Assembly (NCBI RefSeq): GCF_036880965.1
Contig: NZ_JBAJMV010000001.1
Coordinates: forward strand, 868,001-932,000
Length of the DNA stretch: 64,000 nucleotides
Direction: 5' to 3'
From: JAUASW01 sp036880965
Lineage (GTDB): Bacteria; Pseudomonadota; Gammaproteobacteria; Burkholderiales; Burkholderiaceae_C
Each line of letters starts with the position of its first letter. Position 1 is the stretch's first letter. The notes under the pieces were generated by a model. That model searched no databases. It saw only the letters and a program-made list of their open reading frames with translations, and was not told where the DNA came from. Both the position numbers and the translations under genes were made by a program. Of this stretch, positions 43,971-52,442 are shown one piece after another.

Positions 43971-45062
43971 ATGCAAGCCAGCTTTGAAAGCATCCGCCAG
44001 GCCTTTGCCTCGGCACGCCAGCAAGCCGACAAGCCAGCGCGCCACCGCGACATCGCGGCACGGCTGGCGGTCTCCGAAGGCGAACTGATTGCCGCCCATT
44101 GCGGGCGGTTCGCTCCCGACGAATCGCCGCTGCAAGCCCGCCGCCTGCGCGCCGAGTGGAGCCTGCTGATCGAGTCGCTGGAACCGCTCGGTGAATTGCT
44201 GGCGCTAACCCGCAACGAGTCCTGCGTGCACGAGAAGGTCGGCGTCTATGCCAATGCCAGCACGCAGCACGGCGTCGGCCTGGTGCTTGGCGGCGCCATC
44301 GACCTTCGCGTGTTCTATTCGCAATGGGCTCACGGCTTTACGATTGCAGAGCGCCTAGCAGACGGCGCCGTGCAGCGCAGCCTGCAATTCTTCGACCCGG
44401 CCGGCCAGGCCGTGCACAAGATCTTCCTGCGCCCCGGCACCAATGTCGCGGCGTTTGAATCGCTGGTCGAACTGTTCCTGGCCGACGACCAGCAGCCTGG
44501 CATCGAGCTGGGCCAGGCCTGGTCCGACGCGGCTGAGAAGCCGGATTCGGAAGTCGACGTGAAGGCTTTCCGCGAGGCCTGGGCTTCGATGCGCGACACG
44601 CACGAGTTCTTCGGCATGCTCAAGCGCTTCGGCGTCTCGCGCACCCAGGCCCTGCGCCTGGCGGATCCCGGATTCGCCCAGCCGCTGGCTGCGGCAAGCG
44701 CGCAGGAACTGCTCAGCCGCGCGGCTCAGGAGGCCGTGCCCATCATGTGCTTCGTTGGCAACCCCGGAATGATCCAGATCCACAGCGGCGCCGTGAAGCG
44801 AGTAGCCGTGATGGGGCCATGGCTCAATGTGCTGGACTCGGGCTTCAACCTTCATCTTCGCGAAGACCACATCGCCAGCGCTTGGGCTGTGCGCAAGCCC
44901 ACCAGCGACGGATTGGTCTGTTCGCTGGAACTGTTCGACGACAGGCAACAGCTGATCGCCCAGTTCTTCGGCGAGCGCAAGCCGGGCCAGGCCGAGCGCT
45001 GCGACTGGCGCGAGCTGCTGGAAAGCCTGACCGACACGGCGCCATCGGAGGCCGCATGCTGA
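43971..45062 (+). CDS. hmuS: Hemin-degrading/transfer factor HmuS
   Basis: Cytoplasmic heme-handling protein of the HemS/HmuS family, 363 residues, made of two homologous halves: LALTRNESCVHEKVGVYANASTQHGVGLVLGGAIDLRVFYSQWAHGF and VPIMCFVGNPGMIQIHSGAVKRVAVMGPWLNVLDSGFNLHLREDHIASAWAVRKPTSDGLV. In the family this either degrades heme or passes it on. AAAGGAAA lies 5 nt before ATG 43971. It overlaps hmuT by 7 bp. Confidence 0.95.
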   Translation: MQASFESIRQAFASARQQADKPARHRDIAARLAVSEGELIAAHCGRFAPDESPLQARRLRAEWSLLIESLEPLGELLALTRNESCVHEKVGVYANASTQHGVGLVLGGAIDLRVFYSQWAHGFTIAERLADGAVQRSLQFFDPAGQAVHKIFLRPGTNVAAFESLVELFLADDQQPGIELGQAWSDAAEKPDSEVDVKAFREAWASMRDTHEFFGMLKRFGVSRTQALRLADPGFAQPLAAASAQELLSRAAQEAVPIMCFVGNPGMIQIHSGAVKRVAVMGPWLNVLDSGFNLHLREDHIASAWAVRKPTSDGLVCSLELFDDRQQLIAQFFGERKPGQAERCDWRELLESLTDTAPSEAAC

Positions 45063-45910
45063 ACCGCCGCGCCTTGCTGGCGCTGGCGCCTGCCGCGCTG
45101 GCATTGCGGCAAGCCCATGCAGCGCCGGCGCAGCGCCTGATCAGCGTCGGCGGCTCTATGACCGAAGTGGTCTATGCGCTGGGCGCCGAAGCCTCGCTGG
45201 TCGGTGTGGACAGCACCTCGGTCTACCCGGCCGTTGCACGCATGCTGCCGGACGTTGGCTACATGCGAACACTGTCGGCCGAAGGCCTGCTGGCGCTGGC
45301 GCCAACGCTGGTACTCGCGACCGAAGACGCCGGCCCGCCGGCCGTCCTGCGCCAGCTCGAACTGGCCAAGGTGCCGCTGCACATCCTGCGCTCGGAGCAC
45401 CGGTTCGAAGGCCTGCTGGCGCGCGTCGAGCGTGTCGGCGAACTGCTCGGACGAACGCCGCAAGCTCGCGCGCTGGTTGAACGCATGCGCAATGGCTGGG
45501 CGACCGGTCAGCAGCGCGTGCAACAGCTCAGCCAGGCGAGCAAGCCGCCGCGCGTGCTCTTCGTGCTGGCTCACAGCATGGCGCAATTGCGCATTTCAGG
45601 CGAAGGCACGGCTGCGGATGCCATGCTGACCTACGCCGGCGCTCGCAACGCACTGGCTGGCGTGAGTGGCTACAAGCAGCTGACGCCTGAAGCGGCTATT
45701 GCCGCTGCGCCGGACGTGATCCTGACGACCAATGAGGGCCTGCAAGCCGCCGGCGGCATCGCGCCGCTCTTGCAAGCACCAGGGCTGGCCTTGACGCCAG
45801 CAGGTCGCGCCAAGCGCGTCATTGCATATGACGCGCTGGAGCTGCTCGGCTTCGGCCCGCGCCTGCCGCAGCTGCTGCCCAGATTTGCCGAGTCCTTGTA
45901 CAAGGCATGA
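45056..45910 (+). CDS. hmuT: Periplasmic heme-binding protein HmuT
   Basis: 284 residues. Signal peptide MLNRRALLALAPAALALRQAHA, then a cluster A-II (BtuF-like) substrate-binding fold: RLISVGGSMTEVVYALGAEASLVGVDSTSVYP, DVGYMRTLSAEGLLALAPTLVLATEDAGPP, and C-terminal PDVILTTNEGLQAAGG. It binds heme in the periplasm and docks to HmuUV. The start overlaps hmuS; the stop overlaps hmuU (ATGA). Confidence 0.94.
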   Translation: MLNRRALLALAPAALALRQAHAAPAQRLISVGGSMTEVVYALGAEASLVGVDSTSVYPAVARMLPDVGYMRTLSAEGLLALAPTLVLATEDAGPPAVLRQLELAKVPLHILRSEHRFEGLLARVERVGELLGRTPQARALVERMRNGWATGQQRVQQLSQASKPPRVLFVLAHSMAQLRISGEGTAADAMLTYAGARNALAGVSGYKQLTPEAAIAAAPDVILTTNEGLQAAGGIAPLLQAPGLALTPAGRAKRVIAYDALELLGFGPRLPQLLPRFAESLYKA

Positions 45911-46980
45911 AGCAAGATTTGACCCTAGGCGGCGCCGTCATGCCAGCACGCAAGCTGTCGCGCCTCTCGTCTGTCGCAGCAATGACCTTGCTGACGCTGG
46001 TGGCGGCTGTCGTGTGCGCCCAGGTGGGCGCGCTGCCGATTCCTTTGGGCGACTGGCTCTTGCCACCCTGGGTGCAGACCGAGGCCTTCAGCGGCAGCGC
46101 GCATGTGCTGTGGCAACTGAGGCTGCCGCGCCTGGTGCTGGCCATGGCTGTCGGCGCCGCCCTGGCCTTGGCAGGCTCGCTGGCGCAAGCGCTGTTCCGC
46201 AATCCCATGGCCGACCCGGCCTTGCTGGGTGTCAGCAGCGGCGCAGGCGCGGCCGTGGCCTTGTCGCTGACCGTGTTTGCCAGCCTGCAGTTTGCGCTGC
46301 CGCCGGCCTTTCGGATGTGGATGCTGCCGATGGTCGGCTTCGCGGGTGCGCTGATCGTCTGCTTCGCGCTTGAACGGATGGCGCGTTGGCTTGCGCCGGG
46401 CTCGATCGCCGGGCTCCTGCTGACCGGCCTGGCCTTGCAGGCGATGTGCTTCGCGCTGATCGGCCTGTGCAGCAACCTCGCCAACGACGAGCAACTGCGG
46501 GCCATCAACTTCTGGACGCTGGGCTCGCTGGCCGGTGCGAACTGGATCATGGCTGGCGTGATGCTGGTCGCCCTCGCGCTGGGTTCCTCGGTCGCGCTGC
46601 GGATGGCCCAAGGGCTCAATGCCTTGGCCTTGGGCGAAGCCGCTGCGGCGCACGTGGGCATTGAGGTGCAGGGTCTGCGAGTTCGCTCCATCGCCCTGCT
46701 GGCCCTGCTCAGCGCGCTCGCCGTGGCCTGGTGCGGAAACATCGGCTTTATCGGCCTGATGGCGCCGCATCTGGCGCGCCAGTTCGTCGGCGCCGATCAA
46801 CGCCGCTTGATTCCGGTTGCCATGGTGAGCGGCGCCCTGCTGCTGCTGATTGCAGACACGCTGGGCCGCACGGTCGCGAGCCCGGCCGAAGTGCCGGTGG
46901 GCGTGTTCAGCGCCTTGATCGGAGCGCCCTGGTTCCTCTGGCTGCTCAGAAGCGCGATGCGAAAAACGGGGAGTGCTTGA
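45907..46980 (+). CDS. hmuU: Heme ABC transporter permease HmuU (FecCD family)
   Basis: 357 residues with about 10 helices. FecCD family signatures: LRLPRLVLAMAVGAALALAGSLAQALFRNPMADPALLGVSSGAGAAVAL, FWTLGSLAGANW, GNIGFIGLMAPHLARQFVGADQRRLIPVAMVSGALLLLIADTLGRTVASPAEVPVGVFSALIGAPWFLWLL. Coupled on both sides by overlapping start/stop codons to hmuT and hmuV. Confidence 0.96.
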   Translation: MKQDLTLGGAVMPARKLSRLSSVAAMTLLTLVAAVVCAQVGALPIPLGDWLLPPWVQTEAFSGSAHVLWQLRLPRLVLAMAVGAALALAGSLAQALFRNPMADPALLGVSSGAGAAVALSLTVFASLQFALPPAFRMWMLPMVGFAGALIVCFALERMARWLAPGSIAGLLLTGLALQAMCFALIGLCSNLANDEQLRAINFWTLGSLAGANWIMAGVMLVALALGSSVALRMAQGLNALALGEAAAAHVGIEVQGLRVRSIALLALLSALAVAWCGNIGFIGLMAPHLARQFVGADQRRLIPVAMVSGALLLLIADTLGRTVASPAEVPVGVFSALIGAPWFLWLLRSAMRKTGSA

Positions 46981-47768
46981 TGAGTGCGCTGATGAAGATC
47001 GACAACGCAACGCTGGTCCTTGGCAGGCAGCGGTTCGGCCCTTTCAATCTGATGCTGCGGCCGGAAGAACGTGTGGCAATTCTTGGCCCCAGCGGCGCCG
47101 GCAAGTCCAGCCTCCTGAAGCTGCTGGCGCGAGAGCTGGCGCCGGCCAACGGCAGCCTTGTCCTCGATGGCCGCGCGCTGGCCGAATGGCCGATCGCCAG
47201 CCTTGCCCGCCGCCGCGCGGTCCTGCCACAAACCCACGGCGTGGCCTTTGGGCTGCCGGTGGAACTGGTCGTCACCCTGGGGCGCGTTGCGCTGCGCAAC
47301 GACCCGCAACAGGCGCGAATTGCCGAACTGGCCATGGCGCAGGCGCAGGCGAGCCACCTGATCGGCCGACGCTTCGACAGCCTCTCCGGCGGCGAGCAGG
47401 CGCGCGTGCAATTGGCCCGCGTGTTTGCCCAAGCCTGGGACGAGCGCAAAGGCCTCTTGCTGTTTGACGAGCCGCTGGCCGCGCTGGACCCCGGCCTCAC
47501 CCTGGAGCTGATGCAGGCCATGCAGCATTTCGCGACCGAGCGCGGCCATGCGCTGGTGGCGGTACTGCATGACTTGAACATCGCCCTCAATCACTTCGAT
47601 CGCCTGTGGCTGCTGCGCGAAGGCCGCATCCTCGCCGATTGCGATGCCGTGCCTGCCTGCCTGCCGCTGCTGGAGCAGCTCTATGGCGTACGCATGCGCC
47701 TGCTGCGCGACGCCGAGGGTCTGGCGGTGCTGGCCAGCCCGCTGCAGTGCCTGGCCCAGGCCGCCTGA
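46980..47768 (+). CDS. hmuV: Heme ABC transporter ATPase HmuV
   Basis: 262 residues. Walker A GPSGAGKSS, signature LSGGEQARVQLARVFAQ, Walker B LLLFDEPLAALD and H-loop VLHDLN, in the arrangement of HmuV/FecE-type ATPases (the insertion DERKGLLLFDEP before Walker B is typical of HmuV). ATG 46980 shares one base with the hmuU stop. It is followed 2 bp later by tonB. Confidence 0.96.
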   Translation: MSALMKIDNATLVLGRQRFGPFNLMLRPEERVAILGPSGAGKSSLLKLLARELAPANGSLVLDGRALAEWPIASLARRRAVLPQTHGVAFGLPVELVVTLGRVALRNDPQQARIAELAMAQAQASHLIGRRFDSLSGGEQARVQLARVFAQAWDERKGLLLFDEPLAALDPGLTLELMQAMQHFATERGHALVAVLHDLNIALNHFDRLWLLREGRILADCDAVPACLPLLEQLYGVRMRLLRDAEGLAVLASPLQCLAQAA

Positions 47769-47769
47769 G

Positions 47770-48414
47770 ATGAACAAGACCGGTCTCGCATTGACGGCGG
47801 CGGTGCACGGCCTGGCGCTGATGCTCGCCATGCCGGGCACAGGGCTGTATCCAAAGGCCCAGGCCGCGGTCCTGACGACACGCCTGATTCCAGCAGCGGT
47901 CGCAGCAACACCGGCTCCCCGGCCTCAAGCGCAGGTGCCCACGCTGCCAAGCCCGGCGATGCCAGCGCTGCTGTCGGCGCCGGAGTTCCAGGTCATCGCC
48001 GCAGCTGAGACCGGCGCTGCTCCGCCCTCTGCCGCAGTGCAAACGGCGCCGCAAGTCATTGCGGCGGCCGCAGCGCCGGCACCTGCCGCCATCCGTGCCG
48101 AGCAGCCGCCGCAAGCAAGCTATCAACCGGCCGCGCTGCCACCTGAACACGGCACCTGCAGCGCTCGTGGCGTGGAGCGGCGCTACCCAGCCATGCTGCG
48201 CGAGCGCGGCGTCCAGGGTCAGGTTCTGCTGCGTGTGCAGGTCAATGAGCAAGGCCGCGCGGCCGAGGTGCTTGTGCAAGGTGGCAGCGGCTGGCGCCTG
48301 CTTGACGAAGCGGCACGCCAGATCGCCATGGCCTGCCCCTATCTGCCGGCACGGCGCGGCGAGCAGCGCCTGGCAGCCTGGGTCGAGTACCCAATCCGCT
48401 TCGCCCTGCAGTGA
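47770..48414 (+). CDS. tonB: TonB-like energy transducer dedicated to the heme operon
   Basis: 214 residues. N-terminal membrane helix (TGLALTAAVHGLALMLAM), an Ala/Pro-rich periplasmic linker, and a C-terminal TonB domain (RRYPAMLRERGVQGQVLLRVQVNEQGRAAEVLVQGGSGWRLLDEAARQIAMACPYLPA). It couples proton-motive force to the receptor; exbBD are not in the window. The linker is poorer in Lys-Pro/Glu-Pro than E. coli TonB. ATG 47770 is 2 bp after hmuV. Confidence 0.92.
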   Translation: MNKTGLALTAAVHGLALMLAMPGTGLYPKAQAAVLTTRLIPAAVAATPAPRPQAQVPTLPSPAMPALLSAPEFQVIAAAETGAAPPSAAVQTAPQVIAAAAAPAPAAIRAEQPPQASYQPAALPPEHGTCSARGVERRYPAMLRERGVQGQVLLRVQVNEQGRAAEVLVQGGSGWRLLDEAARQIAMACPYLPARRGEQRLAAWVEYPIRFALQ

Positions 48415-48441
48415 GTGTTTTTCAAGAGGAGGAGGAAGGCC

Positions 48442-49731
48442 GTGTGCGACAAAGAGATTAGCAACAACATCTTCAGCCGGCTGCCCATTGAGAGCAGCGG
48501 CCCCAGCGCGCCGCTGGCATTGCCGGTGCCGGCCTCGGTGAGCCAGCAAGGCTCTCGCCGTCGACGCTTGTGGGAAATGCCCTCGCAGGCGCTTTGCCCG
48601 GTGATCGGCGTCTGCCTGCCAATGCCGCTCTTGCGTCGACGGCTGGCCAAGGTGCTGGGCGGCCTGGCCATGGCGGGCGACTACGAGCTGCACTGCGGCG
48701 CCATCAACGATTGCAACCGGCGCTCGCCCATCGCCGAGCTCCTGCAGAAGGAGTTGGATCAGCGCTATGCGCCCGCGCTGCGCCTGTCCGCCCAGCACAA
48801 GAGCACGGAAGCCCTGGCGCGCTGGTGGGCCGCTGCCCAGCATGGCAACGACGTGCCCGGCGCGCTGTGGGCCACCTTGACGCATGCACGTTGCGATACC
48901 GCGTTGCAGGAGCTGGTGCTGCGCGGCATCCACATGCTGCAGCACCAGGTGGGCAGTGCCGAGCGTGCCGACCTGGTGCGGATCGACACCCTGCAAGAGG
49001 AGAACCGCGTGCTCGGGCGCGAGCTGGCGCAGGCGCAGAGCCGCAACACGCGCTTGACTCAAGAGCGGGCTATCGAGATGGAGCGCCTGCAAGCCGACAA
49101 TCTGCGCATGCGCGCCGAGCTGGTCGGTCGCGACACGCTTCTGGCCGGCCTGCGCGAAGAGATGCAGGCCCTCGAGGCCGCCGTGCCCGGCTTGCGCCAT
49201 CGCCAGGAGCAGTCGGAACATATCCGCGTGCAACTGGCCCGCATCCATGAATTGGAGCGCAGCTTGCTGATCGCGCAGCAACAGCAGCAGCGCGAACGCC
49301 GCCGCGCCGAAGATGCACTGCAGGCGCTGGCTGCGGCGAGTTCGGTGACGACTCTCGCCGACGCTGAGCAAGCCCTGCCCGAACTGAAGGAACGCTCGGT
49401 GCTTTGCGTGGGCGGCCGCCAATCCGTCGTGCCCGTCTATCGCCAGCTGATCGAGCGAACCGGCGGTCGCTTCCTTCATCATGACGGCGGCGACGAAGAT
49501 GCCGTGGGCAAGCTGGACGCAAGCCTGGCCGCTGCCGACCTGGTGATCTGCCAGACCGGCTGCATCAGCCATGACGCCTACTGGCGCGTGAAGGACCATT
49601 GCAAGCGCCACGGCAAGCGCTGCGTCTTCGTCGACAAGCCCAGCGCGAGCAGCCTGGAGCGAGCACTGGGCGGCTTGGGCGGGCCGGGCAACGAGGAACC
49701 CGCATTGACGGCAAGCCGCACCAAACCCTGA
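48442..49731 (+). CDS. DUF2325 domain-containing protein
   Basis: About 429 residues. N-terminal domain (about 40-165) followed by a long coiled coil (about 175-300, with LQEENRVLGRELAQAQSRNTRLTQERAIEMERLQADN) and a C-terminal DUF2325 domain (RSVLCVGGRQSVVPVYRQLIERTGGRFLHHDGG, AADLVICQTGCISHDAYWRVKDHCKRHGKRCVFVDKPSASSLERAL). GTG 48442 is chosen because AGGAGGAGGAAGG ends 3 nt before it; a GTG at 48415 lacks a ribosome-binding site. It is cytoplasmic. Position right after tonB suggests a role in heme or iron handling, or its regulation; the biochemical role is unknown. Confidence 0.88.
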   Translation: MCDKEISNNIFSRLPIESSGPSAPLALPVPASVSQQGSRRRRLWEMPSQALCPVIGVCLPMPLLRRRLAKVLGGLAMAGDYELHCGAINDCNRRSPIAELLQKELDQRYAPALRLSAQHKSTEALARWWAAAQHGNDVPGALWATLTHARCDTALQELVLRGIHMLQHQVGSAERADLVRIDTLQEENRVLGRELAQAQSRNTRLTQERAIEMERLQADNLRMRAELVGRDTLLAGLREEMQALEAAVPGLRHRQEQSEHIRVQLARIHELERSLLIAQQQQQRERRRAEDALQALAAASSVTTLADAEQALPELKERSVLCVGGRQSVVPVYRQLIERTGGRFLHHDGGDEDAVGKLDASLAAADLVICQTGCISHDAYWRVKDHCKRHGKRCVFVDKPSASSLERALGGLGGPGNEEPALTASRTKP

Positions 49732-49747
49732 GCAAAGGCTGTCCGGC

Positions 49748-49776
49748 TTGGCAATTAGATATATTTGCAATATTCC
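49748..49776 (+). promoter_or_regulatory. Possible promoter of the aldehyde dehydrogenase gene
   Basis: An AT-rich island in a GC-rich genome, with TTGGCA (49748-49753) and TATTCC at 17-bp spacing (ATATTC at 16) upstream of the ALDH start. The 17 bp between them are nearly all A/T. The -10 is weak, so the call is tentative. Confidence 0.35.
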
Positions 49777-49791
49777 AACTGCGAGCCTCTC

Positions 49792-51222
49792 ATGCAAGCC
49801 AACTACATTGCCGGCCAATGGCTGAACGGCGTCAGCGAACGGCCCAACATCAACCCCTCGGACACCGAGGACCTGGTCGGCCACTACGCCCAGGCCGACG
49901 CAGCTCAGGCCGAAGAAGCCATTGCGGCCGCGCATGCCGCCGCACCCGCCTGGGGCCTGAGCAGCCCGCAAATGCGTGCCGACGCACTCGACAAGATCGG
50001 CAGCGAGATTCAGGCCCGCCGCGAGGAGTTGGGCCAGATGCTGGCCCGAGAGGAAGGCAAGACCTTGCCCGAAGCCATCGGCGAGGTGGGCCGCGCCGCC
50101 GCGATCTTCAAGTTCTTCGCGCAGGAGGCCTTGCGCGTGCGGGGCGACAAGCTGGCCTCGGTGCGGCCCGGCATCGAGATCGAGGTGACCCGCGAGCCGC
50201 TGGGCGTCGTCGGCATCATCACGCCCTGGAATTTCCCCATCGCCATTCCCGCCTGGAAGATCGCGCCGGCACTGGCCTATGGCAACACCGTGGTGTTCAA
50301 GCCGGCCGAGCTGGTGCCGGGCTCGGCCTGGCTGCTTGCCGACATCATCTCCCGCGCAGGCCTGCCGGCCGGTGTGTTCAACCTGGTAATGGGGCCGGGC
50401 TCGGTCGTTGGTCAGGCCCTCTTGGATGACCGGCGCGTGGCCGGCATCAGCTTCACCGGCTCACAAGCCACCGGACAGCGTGTGGCGCTCGCCGCGGTCA
50501 AGCGTGGCGCCAAGTTCCAGCTGGAGATGGGCGGCAAGAACCCGCTCGTGGTGCTGGCCGACGCCGACCTGGAACAGGCAGTGAACTGCGCCATCCAGGG
50601 CGGCTTCTATTCGACCGGCCAGCGCTGTACCGCCTCGAGCCGCATCATCGTGGAGCGTTCGATCTACACCCGCTTCGCCGAGCGCATGACCGAGCTGACG
50701 CGTGCACTGCGGGTCGGCCATGCATTGAAATCGCAGACGCAGGTCGGGCCTGTGGTCGATGCGAGCCAATTGCAGCAGGACCTCGATTACATCGCCATTG
50801 CGCGCCAGGAAGGCGCCCGCCTGTTGGCCGGCGGCGAGCTCCTGACGCTTGAAAGACCCGGCCACTACCTGGCACCTGCCTTGTTCGGCGATTGCGACAA
50901 CGCGATGCGCCATTGCCAGGAGGAAATCTTCGGCCCGGTCCTGAGCCTGATTCCCTGCGACAGCTACGAGCACGGCCTGAAGCTCGCCAACGACACGCCC
51001 TTCGGCCTCTCCAGCGGCATCTGCACCAGCTCCCTCAAGCACGCCAGCCATTTCAAGCGAAATTCGCAGGCCGGCATGGTGATGGTGAACTGCCCCACGG
51101 CAGGCGTGGACTATCACGTGCCCTTCGGTGGCCGCAAGGGCTCCAGCTACGGGCCGCGCGAGCAGGGCAGTTACGCGGCGGAGTTCTTCACCAGCGTCAA
51201 GACCAGCTATATCCAGGCCTGA
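49792..51222 (+). CDS. NAD(P)+-dependent aldehyde dehydrogenase (alpha-ketoglutaric semialdehyde dehydrogenase-like)
   Basis: 476 residues, full ALDH fold. Catalytic Cys279 is in GQRCTASSR, general-base Glu245 in LEMGGKN, NAD-binding WNFPIAIPAWKIAPALAYGNTVVFKPAE, oxyanion Asn148. The C-terminal signature GVDYHVPFGGRKGSSYGPREQGSYAAEFFTSVKTSY is the one I associate with 2,5-dioxovalerate dehydrogenases, which finish hexarate, pentose or hydroxyproline catabolism. Without pathway genes nearby the substrate is uncertain. Monocistronic by appearance, with a palindromic region after it. Confidence 0.88.
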   Translation: MQANYIAGQWLNGVSERPNINPSDTEDLVGHYAQADAAQAEEAIAAAHAAAPAWGLSSPQMRADALDKIGSEIQARREELGQMLAREEGKTLPEAIGEVGRAAAIFKFFAQEALRVRGDKLASVRPGIEIEVTREPLGVVGIITPWNFPIAIPAWKIAPALAYGNTVVFKPAELVPGSAWLLADIISRAGLPAGVFNLVMGPGSVVGQALLDDRRVAGISFTGSQATGQRVALAAVKRGAKFQLEMGGKNPLVVLADADLEQAVNCAIQGGFYSTGQRCTASSRIIVERSIYTRFAERMTELTRALRVGHALKSQTQVGPVVDASQLQQDLDYIAIARQEGARLLAGGELLTLERPGHYLAPALFGDCDNAMRHCQEEIFGPVLSLIPCDSYEHGLKLANDTPFGLSSGICTSSLKHASHFKRNSQAGMVMVNCPTAGVDYHVPFGGRKGSSYGPREQGSYAAEFFTSVKTSYIQA

Positions 51223-51242
51223 ATCCGTGCACTAACTCACAC

Positions 51243-51290
51243 GCGGTCCCGCGCTTCACCCGAACTCGGGGGAAGCGCGGGGCCGGCCCC
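51243..51290 (+). terminator. GC-rich hairpin after the aldehyde dehydrogenase gene
   Basis: Stem GGTCCCGCGCTTC / GAAGCGCGGGGCC (one G-T pair) with a loop of about 14 nt that can itself fold (CCCGA/TCGGGG). A CCTCTTCCT tract rather than a clean T-run follows, so it is a weak or Rho-assisted terminator. Confidence 0.5.
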
Positions 51291-51377
51291 TCTTCCTAGA
51301 ATTCGCGCTGCTCGCCGGACCTACGCGCCACACAGCGATTGACGGCGAAACAACAACTTCGGATGAGGGATGAGGGA

Positions 51378-52433
51378 ATGAAGACAGGTCGATCCAGGCT
51401 GGGCGGCGCACCGCTGCGCGCCGTCAAGGGCATTTGCGCCGGCATGCTGCTGGCCATGGCCACCGCCGCACAAGCCAGTCCGGTGGTGAACCTCGGGGCC
51501 GCAGGCGACTACAGCGGCTTCTTTTTCGGCAACCTGACCGCTCACTCCGACATCGAAGGCCGGCTGGCCGTGCGCGGCAATGTCGACATCAACAGCATCA
51601 CGGTCGGTTATCGCAACCCGTCTGCGCGTGGTGCAGACGGCAGCGCTGCACCCAGCCTCGTCGTTGGCGGCAACGTGAAGATCCGCGACGGTGCGATCTA
51701 CAACGGGCCGACCGATGCCGGGGTCAACACCAACATCGGCATGGGCCCGGCCCAGGCTGCATGGCTGTCTGGCGGCGTGCAGCAAGGCACCGGCATCTAT
51801 GGCGGCGCTGACCTCGGCTCGGCCAAGCACCTGTCACTGAGCAAGGGTGAACAAGCAAACATTCAGCAGATGTTCACCGACACCGCCACGCTGTTGCGCG
51901 GCCTCTCCGGCGAGCTCGGCACGCTTGGCAATACCGGCACGATCACGCGCGGCTGGGATCTGCGCTTGCATGGCGGCAGCGCCAAGCCGGGCGCAGGCCT
52001 GCAGATCTTCAATATCGGCGACAGCGTTCTGAAGGCCTTCACGCTCGATGCGAGCAGCTTCGACAGCGACGACTACATCGTCATCAACCTGACGGCCAGT
52101 GGCACCTTGAAGTTCGGCTACGACTACCTGGGCAGCAATCTGGCCGCCTTCGCCGACCGCCTGATCTTCAATGTGATGAACGCCGACAAGGTCGAACTGC
52201 ACTCCGGCTACGGCACCCTGCTGGCTTCTCAGGCCGACATCATTGCCGCCAGCTCCGGCCATTGGGAGGGCACGGTGATTGCGAACAACATGCTGTCGAC
52301 CATCGAGATCGGCTACGAGCCGATGCGCGAGCAGGCCTTGCCGGCCCGCGTGCCCGAACCGCAAGGCCTGGCCCTGGTGGCCCTGGCGCTCGGCGCCATG
52401 GTATTGGCGCTGCGCCGCCGCAGCACCCGCTGA
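51378..52433 (+). CDS. Choice-of-anchor A family PEP-CTERM protein
   Basis: 351 residues. Signal peptide to about residue 33 (AQA-S), then the choice-of-anchor A beta-rich domain (VVNLGAAGDYSGFFFGNLTAHSDIEGRLAVRGNVDINSITVG, SLVVGGNVKI, FNVMNADKVELHSGYGTLLASQADIIAASSGHWEGTVIANNML). At residues 325-351 sits a textbook PEP-CTERM tail: VPEP, hydrophobic LALVALALGAMVLAL, then RRR. Proteins with this tail are processed by exosortase in exopolysaccharide-producing Gram-negatives; no exosortase gene lies in the window. ATG 51378 follows GAGGGA. Confidence 0.92.
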   Translation: MKTGRSRLGGAPLRAVKGICAGMLLAMATAAQASPVVNLGAAGDYSGFFFGNLTAHSDIEGRLAVRGNVDINSITVGYRNPSARGADGSAAPSLVVGGNVKIRDGAIYNGPTDAGVNTNIGMGPAQAAWLSGGVQQGTGIYGGADLGSAKHLSLSKGEQANIQQMFTDTATLLRGLSGELGTLGNTGTITRGWDLRLHGGSAKPGAGLQIFNIGDSVLKAFTLDASSFDSDDYIVINLTASGTLKFGYDYLGSNLAAFADRLIFNVMNADKVELHSGYGTLLASQADIIAASSGHWEGTVIANNMLSTIEIGYEPMREQALPARVPEPQGLALVALALGAMVLALRRRSTR

Positions 52434-52442
52434 TCCTCACTA

